64,000 bases of DNA. Origin: Lysinibacillus mangiferihumi (GTDB taxonomy: Bacteria > Bacillota > Bacilli > Bacillales_A > Planococcaceae). Positions 35,833 through 45,742 of the stretch are shown piece after piece. The position numbers were made by a program, and so were the translations under genes. The notes below the pieces were generated by a model. The model had not been told where the DNA came from and made no database searches. It saw only the letters and a list, made by a program, of their open reading frames with translations. How positions within the stretch are numbered: the first letter of the stretch is position 1; every line of letters starts with the position of its first letter. The DNA lies in assembly GCF_003049665.1 (NCBI RefSeq), contig NZ_PYWM01000017.1:43830-107829 (forward strand), read 5' to 3'.

Positions 35833-37518
35833 TTAGATTTTAAATTTATTAATTTCTTCTTGCACTGTCATTGCTCCTTCACTTAACGATTTAGCTACAG
35901 CATTGATTTCTTGAATCGTTGCTGTTTGTTCTTCTACGGCTGCAGCAATCATTTCGGATTGTTCTGCGGCGGTAGTTGCAGCAGAAGCCATTTCATTTAC
36001 TGAAGCGGCAACTTCTTCAGTACTTGCCGAAATTTCTTCAGTAGAAGCTGAAACCTCTTCAATTTGAGAAGTAATTTCTTGAATGGCCTTCATAATAGTA
36101 TCAAATGATACTTGGGCATTTTGGATAAAGGTAACACCTTCTTCGACATTTTGCACAGTGACACTCACTGCCTTTTCAACTGCATTTGTTTCTTGTTGAA
36201 TAGATGTTGTTAGATCAACAATTTGATGAGCAGAAGCCTTTGATTCTTCTGCAAGCTTCCGAACTTCATCGGCAACGACTGCAAAACCTTTTCCATGCTC
36301 ACCAGCACGTGCCGCTTCGATAGCTGCATTAAGGGCAAGAAGATTTGTTTGCTCCGTAATATCCGTAATAACTTTTATAATTTTTTCTATCTCTGTTGAT
36401 TGTGCACTTAACTGTTTAATTCGCTCATTTGTCTCATGAGAAGATTGTTGAATAACAGCCATTTGGTTTTCTGCGGTCTGTAATGTTTTTCCGCCTTCAT
36501 TGGCAATCACTTGTGTGTCTAATGCTTTTGAATTAAGTAGCTGTGTTGCTTCTGCGATTCGTTGTACACCATGGGCAGTTTCATCCATTGCGGTCGCACT
36601 TTCTCGTCCCGTCATAGCCGATTGATTAGCACCCTCTGATGTTACCTCTATTCGATTGGCTACTTCATTGGATGAGATAGCTACTTGATCGGTGCTGGCT
36701 GCTAATTGTTCAGCAGCGGCCGTTGTTTGCTCTACATTTGCAGCAACATTATTAATAATTGAATGTAATTTCCTTTTCATTTCATTAAATGAATCGGCTA
36801 ATACTCCAATTTCATCGTTTGTTTTCACATTTATATCTTCTCCGCTTAAATCACCCTCAGCAATAACTTTTGCAGTAGCATTTAGTTTATTAATAGGTAC
36901 AGTAATTAAACGAGTAATAAATACTGAAATGAGAAGAGCAAGAATTGTGGTTACGATAGCAATACCTAAAATGATCAGTGAACTATTATTTGCAATTTTA
37001 GTTGCTTCAGCGTTCGACTTTTCCATCTGTTGCTTTTGATAAACAGAAATTTTGTTCACTGCAAGTTGAATACCTTCATTTGCAGGGCGCACCAATACTT
37101 GTATTTTTTCAATGGAAGCTTGAACATCTTCCTTGTTATATGTATTGATAATATCTTGCGCACCCTGATTAAATTTTGCTTGATTTTCTTTTATACTTTG
37201 AAGTTGTTTTTGCATTTCAGGATTTTTTATTATTTTTTCTAGTTCTGCAGTTTTATCTTCGATTAGTTTTTCCTGTCTTTGCAGGTTTTTAATTGTTTCA
37301 TCACTTGGATCAAGTATGTAAGAACGAATGTAAAGACCTTGTAAAGAAGATGCGTTTAATATAGCATCGACTTGTAAAAGTTTATAGACTCTGTCTTCTA
37401 TAGTAAATGTATACTTGTTATCAACACTACTTAATTGGACAAATGCAATGGTAGAACTAAGTAGTAAGAATAAAATAATAATACCAAACCCTAAGTAAAT
37501 TTTCTTTTTAATTGACAT
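35833..37518 (-). CDS. Methyl-accepting chemotaxis protein
   Basis: 561 residues: TM1 ([20 protein letters not shown]), an extracellular 4-helix sensor of about 150 residues, TM2 ([20 protein letters not shown]), HAMP domain ([20 protein letters not shown]) and the signalling tip [36 protein letters not shown] (overview; hairpin core is conserved). The C-terminal methylation helix is rich in Glu and Ala. No CheR pentapeptide is seen. The sensor domain resembles the four-helix-bundle type; ligand unknown. Not in an operon. Confidence 0.92.
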   Translation of the reverse strand: MSIKKKIYLGFGIIILFLLLSSTIAFVQLSSVDNKYTFTIEDRVYKLLQVDAILNASSLQGLYIRSYILDPSDETIKNLQRQEKLIEDKTAELEKIIKNPEMQKQLQSIKENQAKFNQGAQDIINTYNKEDVQASIEKIQVLVRPANEGIQLAVNKISVYQKQQMEKSNAEATKIANNSSLIILGIAIVTTILALLISVFITRLITVPINKLNATAKVIAEGDLSGEDINVKTNDEIGVLADSFNEMKRKLHSIINNVAANVEQTTAAAEQLAASTDQVAISSNEVANRIEVTSEGANQSAMTGRESATAMDETAHGVQRIAEATQLLNSKALDTQVIANEGGKTLQTAENQMAVIQQSSHETNERIKQLSAQSTEIEKIIKVITDITEQTNLLALNAAIEAARAGEHGKGFAVVADEVRKLAEESKASAHQIVDLTTSIQQETNAVEKAVSVTVQNVEEGVTFIQNAQVSFDTIMKAIQEITSQIEEVSASTEEISASTEEVAASVNEMASAATTAAEQSEMIAAAVEEQTATIQEINAVAKSLSEGAMTVQEEINKFKI

Positions 37519-38314
37519 AAATCTAAACCCCCACGTATTTTTGAAACACCTTTCTCAAAAAAATATATTAGAATGATAATTTAATAGTGCACTAACCTTT
37601 TAAAGATAAAGCCATTTATTTTCAACTGGTTGTATGAAATATTCATCTGCTTTACTGGTTCATTAATTCAAGTATGTCATTTATTCATCCACGACCTTCT
37701 ATAAAAGCAGTAATCTCATCCTTAAGGCTAGTAGCAATTCTACAAATTTTAAGGAGATAGAACATTTTTGTATAATAGCTTAATAATAAATCTATCTCCA
37801 AATTTTGTTGGTAATTCCACCACTTAATCAAATGATCTTCCGATTTTAATATTAAACTTTCCTCACTAATTTTCGTTATTTAATCGAATAACCTAGCTTA
37901 AATTTCAGGGCTCACTTTGTATATTAAATAAGTCTTCTAGGTCAATGGTGTATTTTACAAAATCCTCTCAATTATTGTACTAAATAATAAAATAATGTGG
38001 GGAAATATACATATTACAAGTTAAATCATACTTAAAAGAATTAATATATGATAAATAGTTTTATAATAAACAGTGTTGCATTCAACATCTTAACTAAAAC
38101 TGCAACTTTGTTCTTCATAAGAATAGATTGCCCTCCAAGGATTCTCTCCCTCAAGAACAATATTCCCTGCATTTTTTTATCTGAGTAAGATACGGATTCG
38201 TTGAACCTTTACAAACATCTATTATCGTGTCTTGCAAAACTACGCAAATTAGTCAATTCTAATTTCTGGATAAATTAAAGAATCCTATATTTTTAAGAAG
38301 AGATTTTATAGTCT
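37519..38314. other. Non-coding stretch upstream of the chemoreceptor
   Basis: About 800 AT-rich bases. No gene, repeat or stable RNA is supported. Confidence 0.35.
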
Positions 38315-38513
38315 TTAATATTCCAGTATTTTTGTACCATCAGTAAATTTAATAACTACAGCATTATTAGTAACAACAAGCTCTTCCACTATCTTACCGT
38401 TTTTCAGGTATAACTTTATGCTTCCTTATTTCCTTGATATAAAAAGTCCCTTCATTTAAAATTTGATTAAATAAATTAGTTATTTGCAGAAAATACTTTT
38501 TTAACTTTTCCAT
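38315..38513 (-). pseudogene. Frameshifted small gene
   Basis: MEKLKKYFLQITNLFNQILN continues to YIKEIRKH and stops soon after. One frame over, GSIKLYLKNGKIVEELVVTN continues to FTDGTKILEY and TAA at 38315. The two halves join into a plausible 65-residue protein, so a single frameshift near 38400 broke it. Family unknown. Confidence 0.4.
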
Positions 38514-38726
38514 TCTTAATTTAAAATTAAAATACAATACTTCTATATTTTTTTAACCTATTTTCATCTTGAAACTTGTTATAATGTTCTTACAGATTTA
38601 CTTTACTATTCAACTCTCTCCCCCCACCTCATCATTCATGACTGACTGCGATATAAATTAGCTTTTGGTATCAAAAACTACGATTGAATTCCTAACAAAT
38701 TAAACAAATAATAGACTACTAACTAC

Positions 38727-38753
38727 ACGTTACTCTTCTTATTTCATATCCTA
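38727..38753 (+). promoter_or_regulatory. Sigma-K-type promoter of the Cys-rich coat-like gene
   Basis: AC (38727-38728), 16 bases, then CATATCCTA (38745-38753), matching the sigma-K pattern AC-N16-CATAnnnTA. It lies about 60 bases before the ATG and supports late mother-cell expression. Confidence 0.6.
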
Positions 38754-38814
38754 TAGTATCCTGGCAAATAAACTTAACTTACCAGGTGAATCTGATATGA
38801 AGGGAGGTAAAAAA

Positions 38815-39756
38815 ATGGGATATTTAAACAAAGATAATGGCAATCAAAATTTTAACAACTCGCTTAAACATTGCAATTGTCAGAATCATTCTAACTGCTC
38901 TAACCGTTGTTCCAAAAAATGCTGTCACCAATGCCAGCCTTGTCAATGTTCATGTTGCGGAAATGTGGGCGGAGGAGGTCCTATAGAAATAAATATTTTC
39001 GGATTTAATACGTCTGGTTTTACCTATGTCCTTAGCCAAGGCGGAAAAAGTATAGAACGTGCTGTATCATTTAGTGTCTTTGGGATTGATTTCAACTCTG
39101 ACGGGATACTTCCGCACCCTCGTACAATCTCTGGAATAGTCCGAAGAGATGGAACTATTCCCTCAGGATCAGTCGGTTTCACTGTCTCTCACGCCCCAAA
39201 TACGGGGACATACAGAGTTATTTTCACTAAACCTTTTTCCATCGTCTCTCCTGATCAAGAACCTACTTTAGAAATCATACCTGATCCAGTAAACGTACAA
39301 GTAGGTAGGCCTGGATTTGGGACAGGAGAAGGTGTTACAGATGTTATTTCAGGAATAATCAGCAGTGAAGGGGCTATTTTGGATGGAACAACACTTGAAT
39401 GTAGTCAACAGTATGCGTTTACAGTGGAAAAAAATGATTGTCAACCAGGCTTTTATAGAGTTAGGTTTAAACCTGAGTTACAGGTAAGGACGCTGCTTAG
39501 AGGTGGGATTGAAATTAGCATTATAGATTTACAAGTTCAATCACCTGGATGTTGTGCGAATAACTGTTCGTGTAACCGTAAATGCACATGTCGCTCTTCT
39601 TCTAGTAATGGCGAAGTATATAGTCAAGGGATTGATCTGCCTTTTGTTGATAGAAGTGGTTTTATTTATAGACCTTATGAAATCACAGATGTTGGAAAGG
39701 TATATGTAGATTTACCGGTTTCCTTCTCTGCTCTACTAATAAGAGAAGAATCTTAA
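38815..39756 (+). CDS. Cys-rich putative spore coat or exosporium protein
   Basis: 313 residues. GGGAGG seven bases upstream fixes the ATG at 38815. The N-terminal 45 residues carry 13 or so Cys in His/Asn/Gln-rich context (CCHQCQPCQCSCCG). Two repeat-like beta domains follow: VSFSVFGIDFNSDGILPHPR and a second with CSQQYAFTVEKNDCQPGFYR, both ending in FKP/FTKP strands. A second Cys knot (CCANNCSCNRKCTCR) lies near 250-265. There is no signal peptide. Disulfide cross-linked spore surface protein is a reasonable inference, supported by the sigma-K-type promoter. Confidence 0.7.
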   Translation: MGYLNKDNGNQNFNNSLKHCNCQNHSNCSNRCSKKCCHQCQPCQCSCCGNVGGGGPIEINIFGFNTSGFTYVLSQGGKSIERAVSFSVFGIDFNSDGILPHPRTISGIVRRDGTIPSGSVGFTVSHAPNTGTYRVIFTKPFSIVSPDQEPTLEIIPDPVNVQVGRPGFGTGEGVTDVISGIISSEGAILDGTTLECSQQYAFTVEKNDCQPGFYRVRFKPELQVRTLLRGGIEISIIDLQVQSPGCCANNCSCNRKCTCRSSSSNGEVYSQGIDLPFVDRSGFIYRPYEITDVGKVYVDLPVSFSALLIREES

Positions 39757-39893
39757 CCGTATTTACTATTAAAACGTATAGAAAACTTGTTAAAAATGAT
39801 ATTAAAAACATCATTTAAATAGGTTACAGTGAACCCTTTTATATTTCAATTTTGGGAAAACACTAATACTGAAAGTAAATCAATATAAAATAC

Positions 39894-39945
39894 AAGATGT
39901 CTGGTTCCTAAAAAAATACAGAGGTATTTTAGAACCAGACATCTT
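39894..39945. terminator. Large perfect hairpin downstream of the coat-like gene
   Basis: AAGATGTCTGGTTCCTAAAA pairs with TTTTAGAACCAGACATCTT (one bulge), a 19-bp stem with a 13-base loop. It probably ends the coat-like transcript, although it lies 140 bases from the stop and has few Ts. Confidence 0.5.
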
Positions 39946-40095
39946 CACATAGTCGCTTTGACAACTTCAACATTCAGCTAGACAAACTCAAAAATCATTG
40001 TGTTTGTCTATAGCCTGATTAGCGCTCATTATTGAGCACTATTTTTATAAATCGTCCAAGGACAAGCATGTTTTTTATCCTCAAGTTCAAGAAGC

Positions 40096-41022
40096 TTATT
40101 CACCTACCAAACCGTCGTTATCACGGTCTTGCATATATTTGTACAACCAGTGTTCACGAGTTATTGGCATGCTATAACCTGCTGCTTTTGCTTCTTTAAT
40201 CGTCACTTGTCCATTTCCATCTGTATCAACACTCGAAATATCTTCAGTGCCATTCGAAGCATTGGACTTATTCGAACTTGTTGAGTTAGTTGATTTAGTT
40301 GATTTACTTTCAGTTAATCCTAGAGATTTATTTATTTCATCAGGGTTACCGTTAGCAAACTCATCTACAATTTTATTCCCTTTTAAAGTGTAAGTGTACT
40401 TGTAATGAGAAGGAATCTGCGTTTCCTTATTAGGATATGTAATAATAGCTTCGAAATTAGTAGCTCCACCAGCTTTACGAATAGCGTCTTCCATATATGC
40501 TTGATCACCATGTCGGTTAAGGGTGCTATTTTGTGGCGTAATATTATAAGCGTTTGATACCCCACCAAGGGAATCTGCAATAATATGTCCTTCATCTAAA
40601 TCTGCTCTTTCTACACCAGGAACTTTTGCTTCATCCGCGTAGTATCTGCCAGCTGATGTTACGGGTTCGGTACGGTCATCTTGTAGAACAATTTCGTCAG
40701 CAATGACACGAACCAATTGCCCTGCCTCATTCGTAAATGCATAGTAATGGCGGTCCCCAAAGCCAATGTCAACGACGACGTTAGGTTCGCGATGTCCTGA
40801 CAAATCGCCACCATCAACCTCAATCAGTTTGTACCCTTTGAACAGTTCATCTTTTGTTTGAGTTGCTGTATTTTCTGATGCTGTTTTTTCTGTTACCGTA
40901 GTTGTTGTTAATTCTTGTGAATCTGTTTCTTTCACTGTAACGGATGCATCTTCTACGTTAGTACAACCAACAATAAAAGTGGCAGTTACAAGTAAGATTA
41001 AATAGTTTATTCTCTTTTTCAT
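40096..41022 (-). CDS. Secreted DNA/RNA non-specific endonuclease lipoprotein
   Basis: 308 residues. Lipobox FIVGC (Cys20) after MKKRINYLILLVTATFIVGC. A Thr/Ser-rich spacer reaches about residue 60. The nuclease domain (about 65-205) has RADLDEGHIIADSLGGVSNA with the catalytic His region, then NITPQNSTLNRHGDQAYMED, the DNA/RNA non-specific endonuclease signature. A Ser-rich linker leads to a C-terminal EF-hand-like pair DTDGNGQVTIKEA and DRDNDGLVG, likely calcium-binding. Anchored on the cell surface, it could serve nutrient uptake or competition. It lies at the left border of the immunity-gene region. Confidence 0.85.
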   Translation of the reverse strand: MKKRINYLILLVTATFIVGCTNVEDASVTVKETDSQELTTTTVTEKTASENTATQTKDELFKGYKLIEVDGGDLSGHREPNVVVDIGFGDRHYYAFTNEAGQLVRVIADEIVLQDDRTEPVTSAGRYYADEAKVPGVERADLDEGHIIADSLGGVSNAYNITPQNSTLNRHGDQAYMEDAIRKAGGATNFEAIITYPNKETQIPSHYKYTYTLKGNKIVDEFANGNPDEINKSLGLTESKSTKSTNSTSSNKSNASNGTEDISSVDTDGNGQVTIKEAKAAGYSMPITREHWLYKYMQDRDNDGLVGE

Positions 41023-41146
41023 TATGGGACTCCTTACAATTGTTTTTTCTGAACATTCTAGAACTCTATTAACATTGTTAACCTATTTATAATAGCATAT
41101 TACAATATTAATTTTATTACAGTAGCAATTTCAATTTAAGAAGGTA

Positions 41147-41215
41147 GTGCACCCCAATGATTTTCATTTTAACTCAAGGATAACTCACTCTTTTTCCCCT
41201 AGAAAAAAACACCTC
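41147..41215 (-). mobile_element. IS3-family end fragment
   Basis: TGCACCCCAATGATTTTCAT begins like the ends of the IS fragments near 27361 and 45650, and the following ATAACTCACTC...AACACCTCCAAATTGA matches the DNA upstream of the orfA relic at 27344. Only the end is left. Confidence 0.45.
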
Positions 41216-41317
41216 CAAATTGAAATTTAGATAGTTACACCCGAATTTCAATTGAAAATGCTTTTTTGTCTATCCCTATTTTCGGGTCAATTCCCATTGA
41301 GTGGTCTTTTTTCTAAT

Positions 41318-42088
41318 TTATTCTTCAACTGGCTTCAATAGATTGGCTGGAATAAAACCAAAATTCACATCTCCCACCATCAAATAGCCATTTATCTCAA
41401 TTCCTGGTGAATAAAAGACTGTTCCCTTCAACTCTTTTCCATGGTATTTTGTTATCATCGGACCACTGTATTGCTCTGTATCTTCTGTTAATATATATGA
41501 GCCTTTATATCTTATTATCTTTTCAAAAATTCGAATATCAGTGCTATCAAGAATACCAGGAGTAATTACATCCTCTCCTTCAATATCTCCAGCACAAAGA
41601 TGGTAATTTAATTTGCCCTTCCCAATAGAAACTACAAATATTTTTGGTCTGCAAGCATCTTCTCGTTTTCCAACTGTTAAAAGTTCACCATAGTCAAGGT
41701 TATACACTCCTTCGAATTTCAAGCCCTGATGATTAATATTGACATAGGCTGGATTGTTATAGAAAGATGCACGAATATCAATCGGTACTTCATTAAAAAC
41801 CACTAAATCGGTTGCTTGTACCCGATATTGCCCCATTTGATAAAATGTTTTGCCATCATACTTTTCAATATCATACGTTCTAAAGAAGTTATTCTGCTTA
41901 ACCATTAAAGAATCAAACGTACCATTTGGATTTTTCTTATATACTTTTATGTCTTTTTTAAAGGTCATTTTTCCTGTTTGCCCTTTTACAACTTCTGCTC
42001 CATCATACATCACTTTTGCTTCTGATTTTGTAGGATTTACTATCACAAATACGCATGCTACTAGTAACAAAATAAATATTTTTTTCAT
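41318..42088 (-). CDS. Secreted protein with conserved N-terminus and variable middle, copy 1
   Basis: 256 residues, signal peptide MKKIFILLLVACVFVIVNPT cut after SEA. Residues 25-125 are nearly identical to the copy at 47575-48336 (VMYDGAEVVKGQTGKMTFKK; FFRTYDIEKYDGKTFYQMGQ). The two then diverge completely until the shared end (EINGYL...PANLLKPV). GGGGAG upstream of the ATG is shared too, together with about 100 bases of upstream DNA. The N-terminal repeat has an SH3-like feel but is not recognised. The middle has two Cys (DACRPKIFV, NYHLCAGD) that could form a disulfide. Confidence 0.8.
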   Translation of the reverse strand: MKKIFILLLVACVFVIVNPTKSEAKVMYDGAEVVKGQTGKMTFKKDIKVYKKNPNGTFDSLMVKQNNFFRTYDIEKYDGKTFYQMGQYRVQATDLVVFNEVPIDIRASFYNNPAYVNINHQGLKFEGVYNLDYGELLTVGKREDACRPKIFVVSIGKGKLNYHLCAGDIEGEDVITPGILDSTDIRIFEKIIRYKGSYILTEDTEQYSGPMITKYHGKELKGTVFYSPGIEINGYLMVGDVNFGFIPANLLKPVEE

Positions 42089-42208
42089 TATTCTCCCCTA
42101 ACTGTTTTATTTCAAACAAACATAATATCTCATTATTGTATACCAGTAATCCAATATCTACCAATGGATGTTAATAATTCAACAAAAGTAGAGTGTTTTT
42201 CCATAACA

Positions 42209-42412
42209 TTATTTTATCTTTAGCCAACAGTTTTTTAGAGTTGTTGTAATATTGTTGTGAAATGTCATCTATAAGCTTATCGAGTATTGGTAAATATCCA
42301 TTGCTCATTATAAGATTTTCAATCACCTTATAATCACGGTGTAATGTCTATACTGCCAAATCAAAGAAATCCTCTTTGTGTTAATCATCTATCTAAACGC
42401 TCCTTGTCCGCA
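42209..42412 (-). pseudogene. Relic of the 51027-51386 gene
   Basis: Clearly alike by eye to the 51027-51386 gene (for example AGCTTATCGAGTATTGGTAA is shared), including its upstream AACGCTCCTTGT, but with frame-breaking changes and loss of the 3' end. It is fused directly to the upstream region of the secreted-protein copy 1, so the intervening genes present in the 47.3-53.2 kb element have been deleted here. Confidence 0.65.
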
Positions 42413-42424
42413 CTCTCTTAAATA

Positions 42425-43010
42425 TGACTAACTAACAACATTATTCTTCAAAAAAATCTGTTAAAAAATTGTTCAATTCCAACTTCTCTAAATAAAAATT
42501 TTATTGGATGTCCACCATGAGCCAAATTGCTGTTAGGAATTAAAATTTTCTCCCGAAGTTTTTTAAAAATATCTGAATTGATTTCAGGAAACCATTCTTC
42601 CTAGCTTAAACCTTTATCTTTTTCAATTAAGATTAAATACATTAAATATATTCAAACATATAAGGAAAGTCTTTTTCAATATGTTGATAACCTTCTATAG
42701 TGAAGATAAATAACTCTCGAAATTGAAATAATCAGTATTTATTCCATAATCATACTTTAAACGTTCTTTCTGTGGTTTAAAAGCAAAAGCCGATTTACTA
42801 TACCAATTTCCTAACATAGATGTAAAAGTAATATCGCATATTTTCGAGTCTCTTTATCATCAACATTAAAATATTTATAATATTCATCAAAACTATAACT
42901 TTTGGCAGTGTCAAAATATCCAATAGCTATTCCGGAAAGTGCTTCTTTAACTTTCCGAACAATTTTATGTAACCAAAACCTGGTTTGTCATGTTTTTATA
43001 TACTTTTGTA
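42425..43010 (-). pseudogene. Degraded PoNi/DUF1911-like immunity gene
   Basis: Readable blocks in order are IVRKVKEALSGIAIGYFDTA, KSYSFDEYYKYFNVDDKETR, KYAILLLHL, GNWYSKSAFAFKPQKERLKY, DYGINTDYFNFESYLSS and EGYQHIEKDFPYMFEYI, separated by frameshifts and stops. The AKSYSFDEYYKYF pattern resembles DUF1910/DUF1911 proteins that protect against PoNe-type DNase effectors. The family name is from memory of the pattern. No toxin gene is adjacent. Confidence 0.45.
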
Positions 43011-43021
43011 AAAGATATAAT

Positions 43022-43512
43022 CTACTTTAATAAATTATTTTCACTTTCACTGTGAATTACAATATGAAATGTGGCTGAAGACACTATATTATTCATTCTT
43101 CCAGACGTCCAATCATCCACTGTAAGTTTTAGAATATCAATAAATGTTCCAAACTCATCTTTTTCATCAGCCAATATATGGTCAAAATCTTTAATAAACA
43201 AAATATATTGATGACAGTCTAACCAATCTAGATCATTTAGACACTCATCAAATGCATCCCAATTTCCACCAAAATAATTTGGAAATTTTAGCTTTAAAGC
43301 AAATTCATTAAATAAGCCCTCTAAGTTAAAACAACATGTTCCTTCAAGCATTGTATAAAAAGTTTCTTCTTGTTTATTACATGTTTGATCTAGTAAGTTA
43401 TATATTTCATTAAATTTATCTATATCATTAATCTGATGTATAAACGGAATTGTTACAGCGTTGAACTTAACTTCACAAATTGATTAATTTCTAGATGTTC
43501 TTGTCCTGCCAT
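43022..43512 (-). pseudogene. Barstar-family inhibitor with an N-terminal frameshift
   Basis: The ATG at 43512 has AAGGAGAGAGG upstream and opens MAGQEHLEINQFVK. Just after, the five bases AAGTT are duplicated in tandem (minus strand; 43464-43473). Removing one copy restores a single frame through FNAVTIPFIHQINDIDKFNE to the barstar core FPNYFGGNWDAFDECLNDLD and the end at 43022. The remaining uninterrupted frame (43022-43351) still encodes the RNase-binding core. Barstar-like proteins neutralise barnase-type RNases; no RNase gene is seen here. Confidence 0.7.
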
Positions 43513-43692
43513 TTTCCTCTCTCCTTATTAGATGTTCTGATAAAGATATCCCTATTCCAGTGAAAGACTTATCCTATCACTCTTTTTATTTCTGTATAAT
43601 GTAAATTTATAAGATGAGTCAAAACATTTATTATATAGTTTCTGTGATAGACTGATATTTATATACTTCGTATTATGCTCATAATCTCCAAA

Positions 43693-44208
43693 TTAAACTG
43701 TAATATTTTCATCTGTTACATAAATCACTTTTTCATTCGCAAAAGCAACACTTAAGATGCGATAATCATCATTTACCCATTTTGCTTCAAACAATAGCAC
43801 TACGTATCTTTCTTCTCCTGTGCCATTTAGTTCTTCTTTCATTACTTTATGATAGAGGTTTGAGTCCGTAACTACTCCATGAAGTTCGGTTTGAAGAACA
43901 ATTTCAAAAAGTTCGGTATTTCCTAACACATCATTAGTATTTTCGAAATATTTAAAACTCGCTGTATAGTCAGTGTAATCATGACATTCATTCTGATATT
44001 CGATGATTGACTGTATTATATCCGGAGTTATTCTATCTAAATTTTCTATAAAATATTGATATGCTCGACAATGTTTTTCGTTGATTTCATCATCAAAAGT
44101 TATTTTTACTTCTTTTTCTAATCCTGAAAACTTTATAAGTCTAATTGCTTCGTATTCTTCAAATTCATTTAACTCTAACTCTCCGAATATAGAGTGCAAC
44201 AAATCCAT
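43693..44208 (-). CDS. Hypothetical acidic protein, immunity-like
   Basis: 171 residues with GGGGAG upstream of the ATG. Acidic, with no signal or membrane segment. It starts MDLLHSIFGELELNEFEEYE; a helical half is followed by beta-type segments (ERYVVLLFEAKWVNDDYRIL). The composition and place, between the barstar-like relic and a SMI1/KNR4 gene, suggest another immunity protein, possibly of the DUF6985-like class, but I cannot confirm a family. Confidence 0.55.
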   Translation of the reverse strand: MDLLHSIFGELELNEFEEYEAIRLIKFSGLEKEVKITFDDEINEKHCRAYQYFIENLDRITPDIIQSIIEYQNECHDYTDYTASFKYFENTNDVLGNTELFEIVLQTELHGVVTDSNLYHKVMKEELNGTGEERYVVLLFEAKWVNDDYRILSVAFANEKVIYVTDENITV

Positions 44209-44245
44209 AATTTTTCTCCCCTTTTATAAATAATCTTATATAATC

Positions 44246-44305
44246 ATGGCCTTATTAATGAAAAAGGCACGATTCATTTCAAGAATAGCGCCCGATAATT
44301 GAATA
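44246..44305. repeat. Dispersed short repeat, copy 2
   Basis: GAAAAAGGCACGATTCATTT and AAGAATAGCGCCCGATAATT match the copy at 24986-25047. Again it lies between minus-strand genes. Confidence 0.5.
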
Positions 44306-44348
44306 CCGATTAGCTTCTCTTAGTTGGTTTAGTTTAACAATAGTTCTA

Positions 44349-44822
44349 TTATACTTTTTGAAAAATATAACTATGTTTACTAAATAACTTTCTAAATCCA
44401 ACATAAATACCATATCCTATAATACAACCAAACGTATTAAGTAAAATGTCATCAATATCAAAAAATCCTAACATCGTGATTAATTGAAATACCTCTATTC
44501 CAATTATACAAATAAAAGAAATGGATATAGTTTTTAATGCATTTATGTACTTTTTAGAAATAATAGGTATTAAAAAACCCATCGGAACAAAAGGAGCGAT
44601 ATTACCCAAAATATTCATATAGGCATATGAATGGAATATATCCTCCAAATAGCGTGTAATCGTACGGAACGGATATAAATTATAATTCCAATATCCAGAA
44701 TCCCGGCTTTCCTTTATTGAAATAACCCTATCTATAGAACCATTAAATTTTATTACAACAAAATATAGCAACAAGCATACATAGGTAACAAATATAATTT
44801 TCCATACAGTTCTTATCTTCAT
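44349..44822 (-). CDS. VanZ-like family membrane protein
   Basis: 157 residues: TM1 near 7-26, then the VanZ motif NILGNIAPFVPMGFLIPII, a central helix ISISFICIIGIEVFQLITML, FFDIDDILLNTFGCIIGYGI and a basic tail. These match the family pattern (NxxxxPxG, ExxQ, DxDD, NxxG). GGAGGG upstream of the ATG. VanZ-like proteins give low-level glycopeptide or lipopeptide protection in some Firmicutes; here this is only a family inference. Confidence 0.82.
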   Translation of the reverse strand: MKIRTVWKIIFVTYVCLLLYFVVIKFNGSIDRVISIKESRDSGYWNYNLYPFRTITRYLEDIFHSYAYMNILGNIAPFVPMGFLIPIISKKYINALKTISISFICIIGIEVFQLITMLGFFDIDDILLNTFGCIIGYGIYVGFRKLFSKHSYIFQKV

Positions 44823-44851
44823 TCATATCCCTCCTTCGCCGTTTTTATAGT

Positions 44852-44883
44852 AATAAGACCACCAATCACGGAGTGGTCTTATT
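44852..44883. terminator. Terminator after the SMI1/KNR4 gene
   Basis: AATAAGACCAC (44852-44862) and GTGGTCTTATT (44873-44883) form an 11-bp stem. The same hairpin and flank (TTTTTATAGTAATAAGACCA) recur at 47427-47458. Confidence 0.75.
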
Positions 44884-44901
44884 TTAAATACTAGCTGTCA
44901 T

Positions 44902-45429
44902 TTAACTTTCTTCATTCAAACAAACTTCTATGAATTCATATAAATTTTTTGCTTCGATTGAACGATTTCCATAATCATGATAAAAATATAGCACTTGTCC
45001 AAATACTCCAACCTCAGTTGGATCGGTGTCGAGGCAAAGATAATCTCCGCCTCCATTTTCAGCAATTGGAATCCACTTTTTATTCCAGAGAATTGGTTTA
45101 ACCTCTGCACCATAATTAATATCTAGCAGTCCGTCATCAGGATCAAATTCTTCCTGTAGAAATTCCCAGTTATTAATAATTTCCGAAATTGGAGAGAGTG
45201 TTAAATTTCTAACAAAAGGCTCCACTCCTAAATCCCAAACTTGTCCATTATAAACACTATAAAAACTTTTCATTTCTTCCGGGAGTTGAACGCCTAAAGT
45301 GCTTTCAATTAGTTGGAACTCCTCAACTGTTGCACTTGGTTGAAGGTTTAGTACTTCTCTAAAATTAATATCTTGATTTGAACCTCTTTTAATTATACGT
45401 TCCCATAGTAATTCGGCTTGTTTTATCAT
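44902..45429 (-). CDS. SMI1/KNR4 (SUKH) family immunity-type protein
   Basis: 175 residues starting MIKQAELLWERIIKRG, with GAGGAG seven bases before the ATG at 45429. The SUKH core is clear: SATVEEFQLIESTLGVQLPE and EMKSFYSVYNGQVW, then KWIPIAENGGGDYLCLDTDP and GQVLYFYHDYG. These proteins typically bind and neutralise polymorphic nuclease or deaminase toxins. No toxin is encoded next to it, so it is an orphan immunity gene. Confidence 0.88.
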   Translation of the reverse strand: MIKQAELLWERIIKRGSNQDINFREVLNLQPSATVEEFQLIESTLGVQLPEEMKSFYSVYNGQVWDLGVEPFVRNLTLSPISEIINNWEFLQEEFDPDDGLLDINYGAEVKPILWNKKWIPIAENGGGDYLCLDTDPTEVGVFGQVLYFYHDYGNRSIEAKNLYEFIEVCLNEES

Positions 45430-45649
45430 GCTCAAACTCCTCAGTTATTCGATTTAAATTTCTATTTATCTGTAGTTTAATAATACCTTATACCAACTCA
45501 ACTTGGTTAAAAATTTCCATTCAACATTCCAACCAATTTTCTAACGATGGTTCACCATGCATCATTAATTGTGGAAGGCTATCACTTTCTTGTGTACTTT
45601 GCCCTTCACAGATAATTACGATTAATAAAAAAACACCCCATCATCATAA

Positions 45650-45742
45650 TGAACTGCACCCCAATCGTTAGACACGCCTAACAATTGGAGGTGCAGTTTT
45701 TTAATGGCTAAATATACTGCTGAGGAAAAATTACAAGCAGCT
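45650..45742 (+). mobile_element. IS3-family 5' end fragment
   Basis: TGAACTGCACCCCAATCGTT forms the IS end with an internal hairpin (CCTAACAATTGGAGGTGCA). A start ATGGCTAAATATACTGCT (MAKYTAEEKLQAA) is cut after 13 codons. The fragment interrupts the 3' end of the secreted protein gene that follows on the other strand. Confidence 0.65.

Noticed and set aside
40383..40595. 70-codon open frame on the minus strand
   Set aside because: It lies wholly inside the nuclease lipoprotein gene on another frame, with no ribosome binding site.
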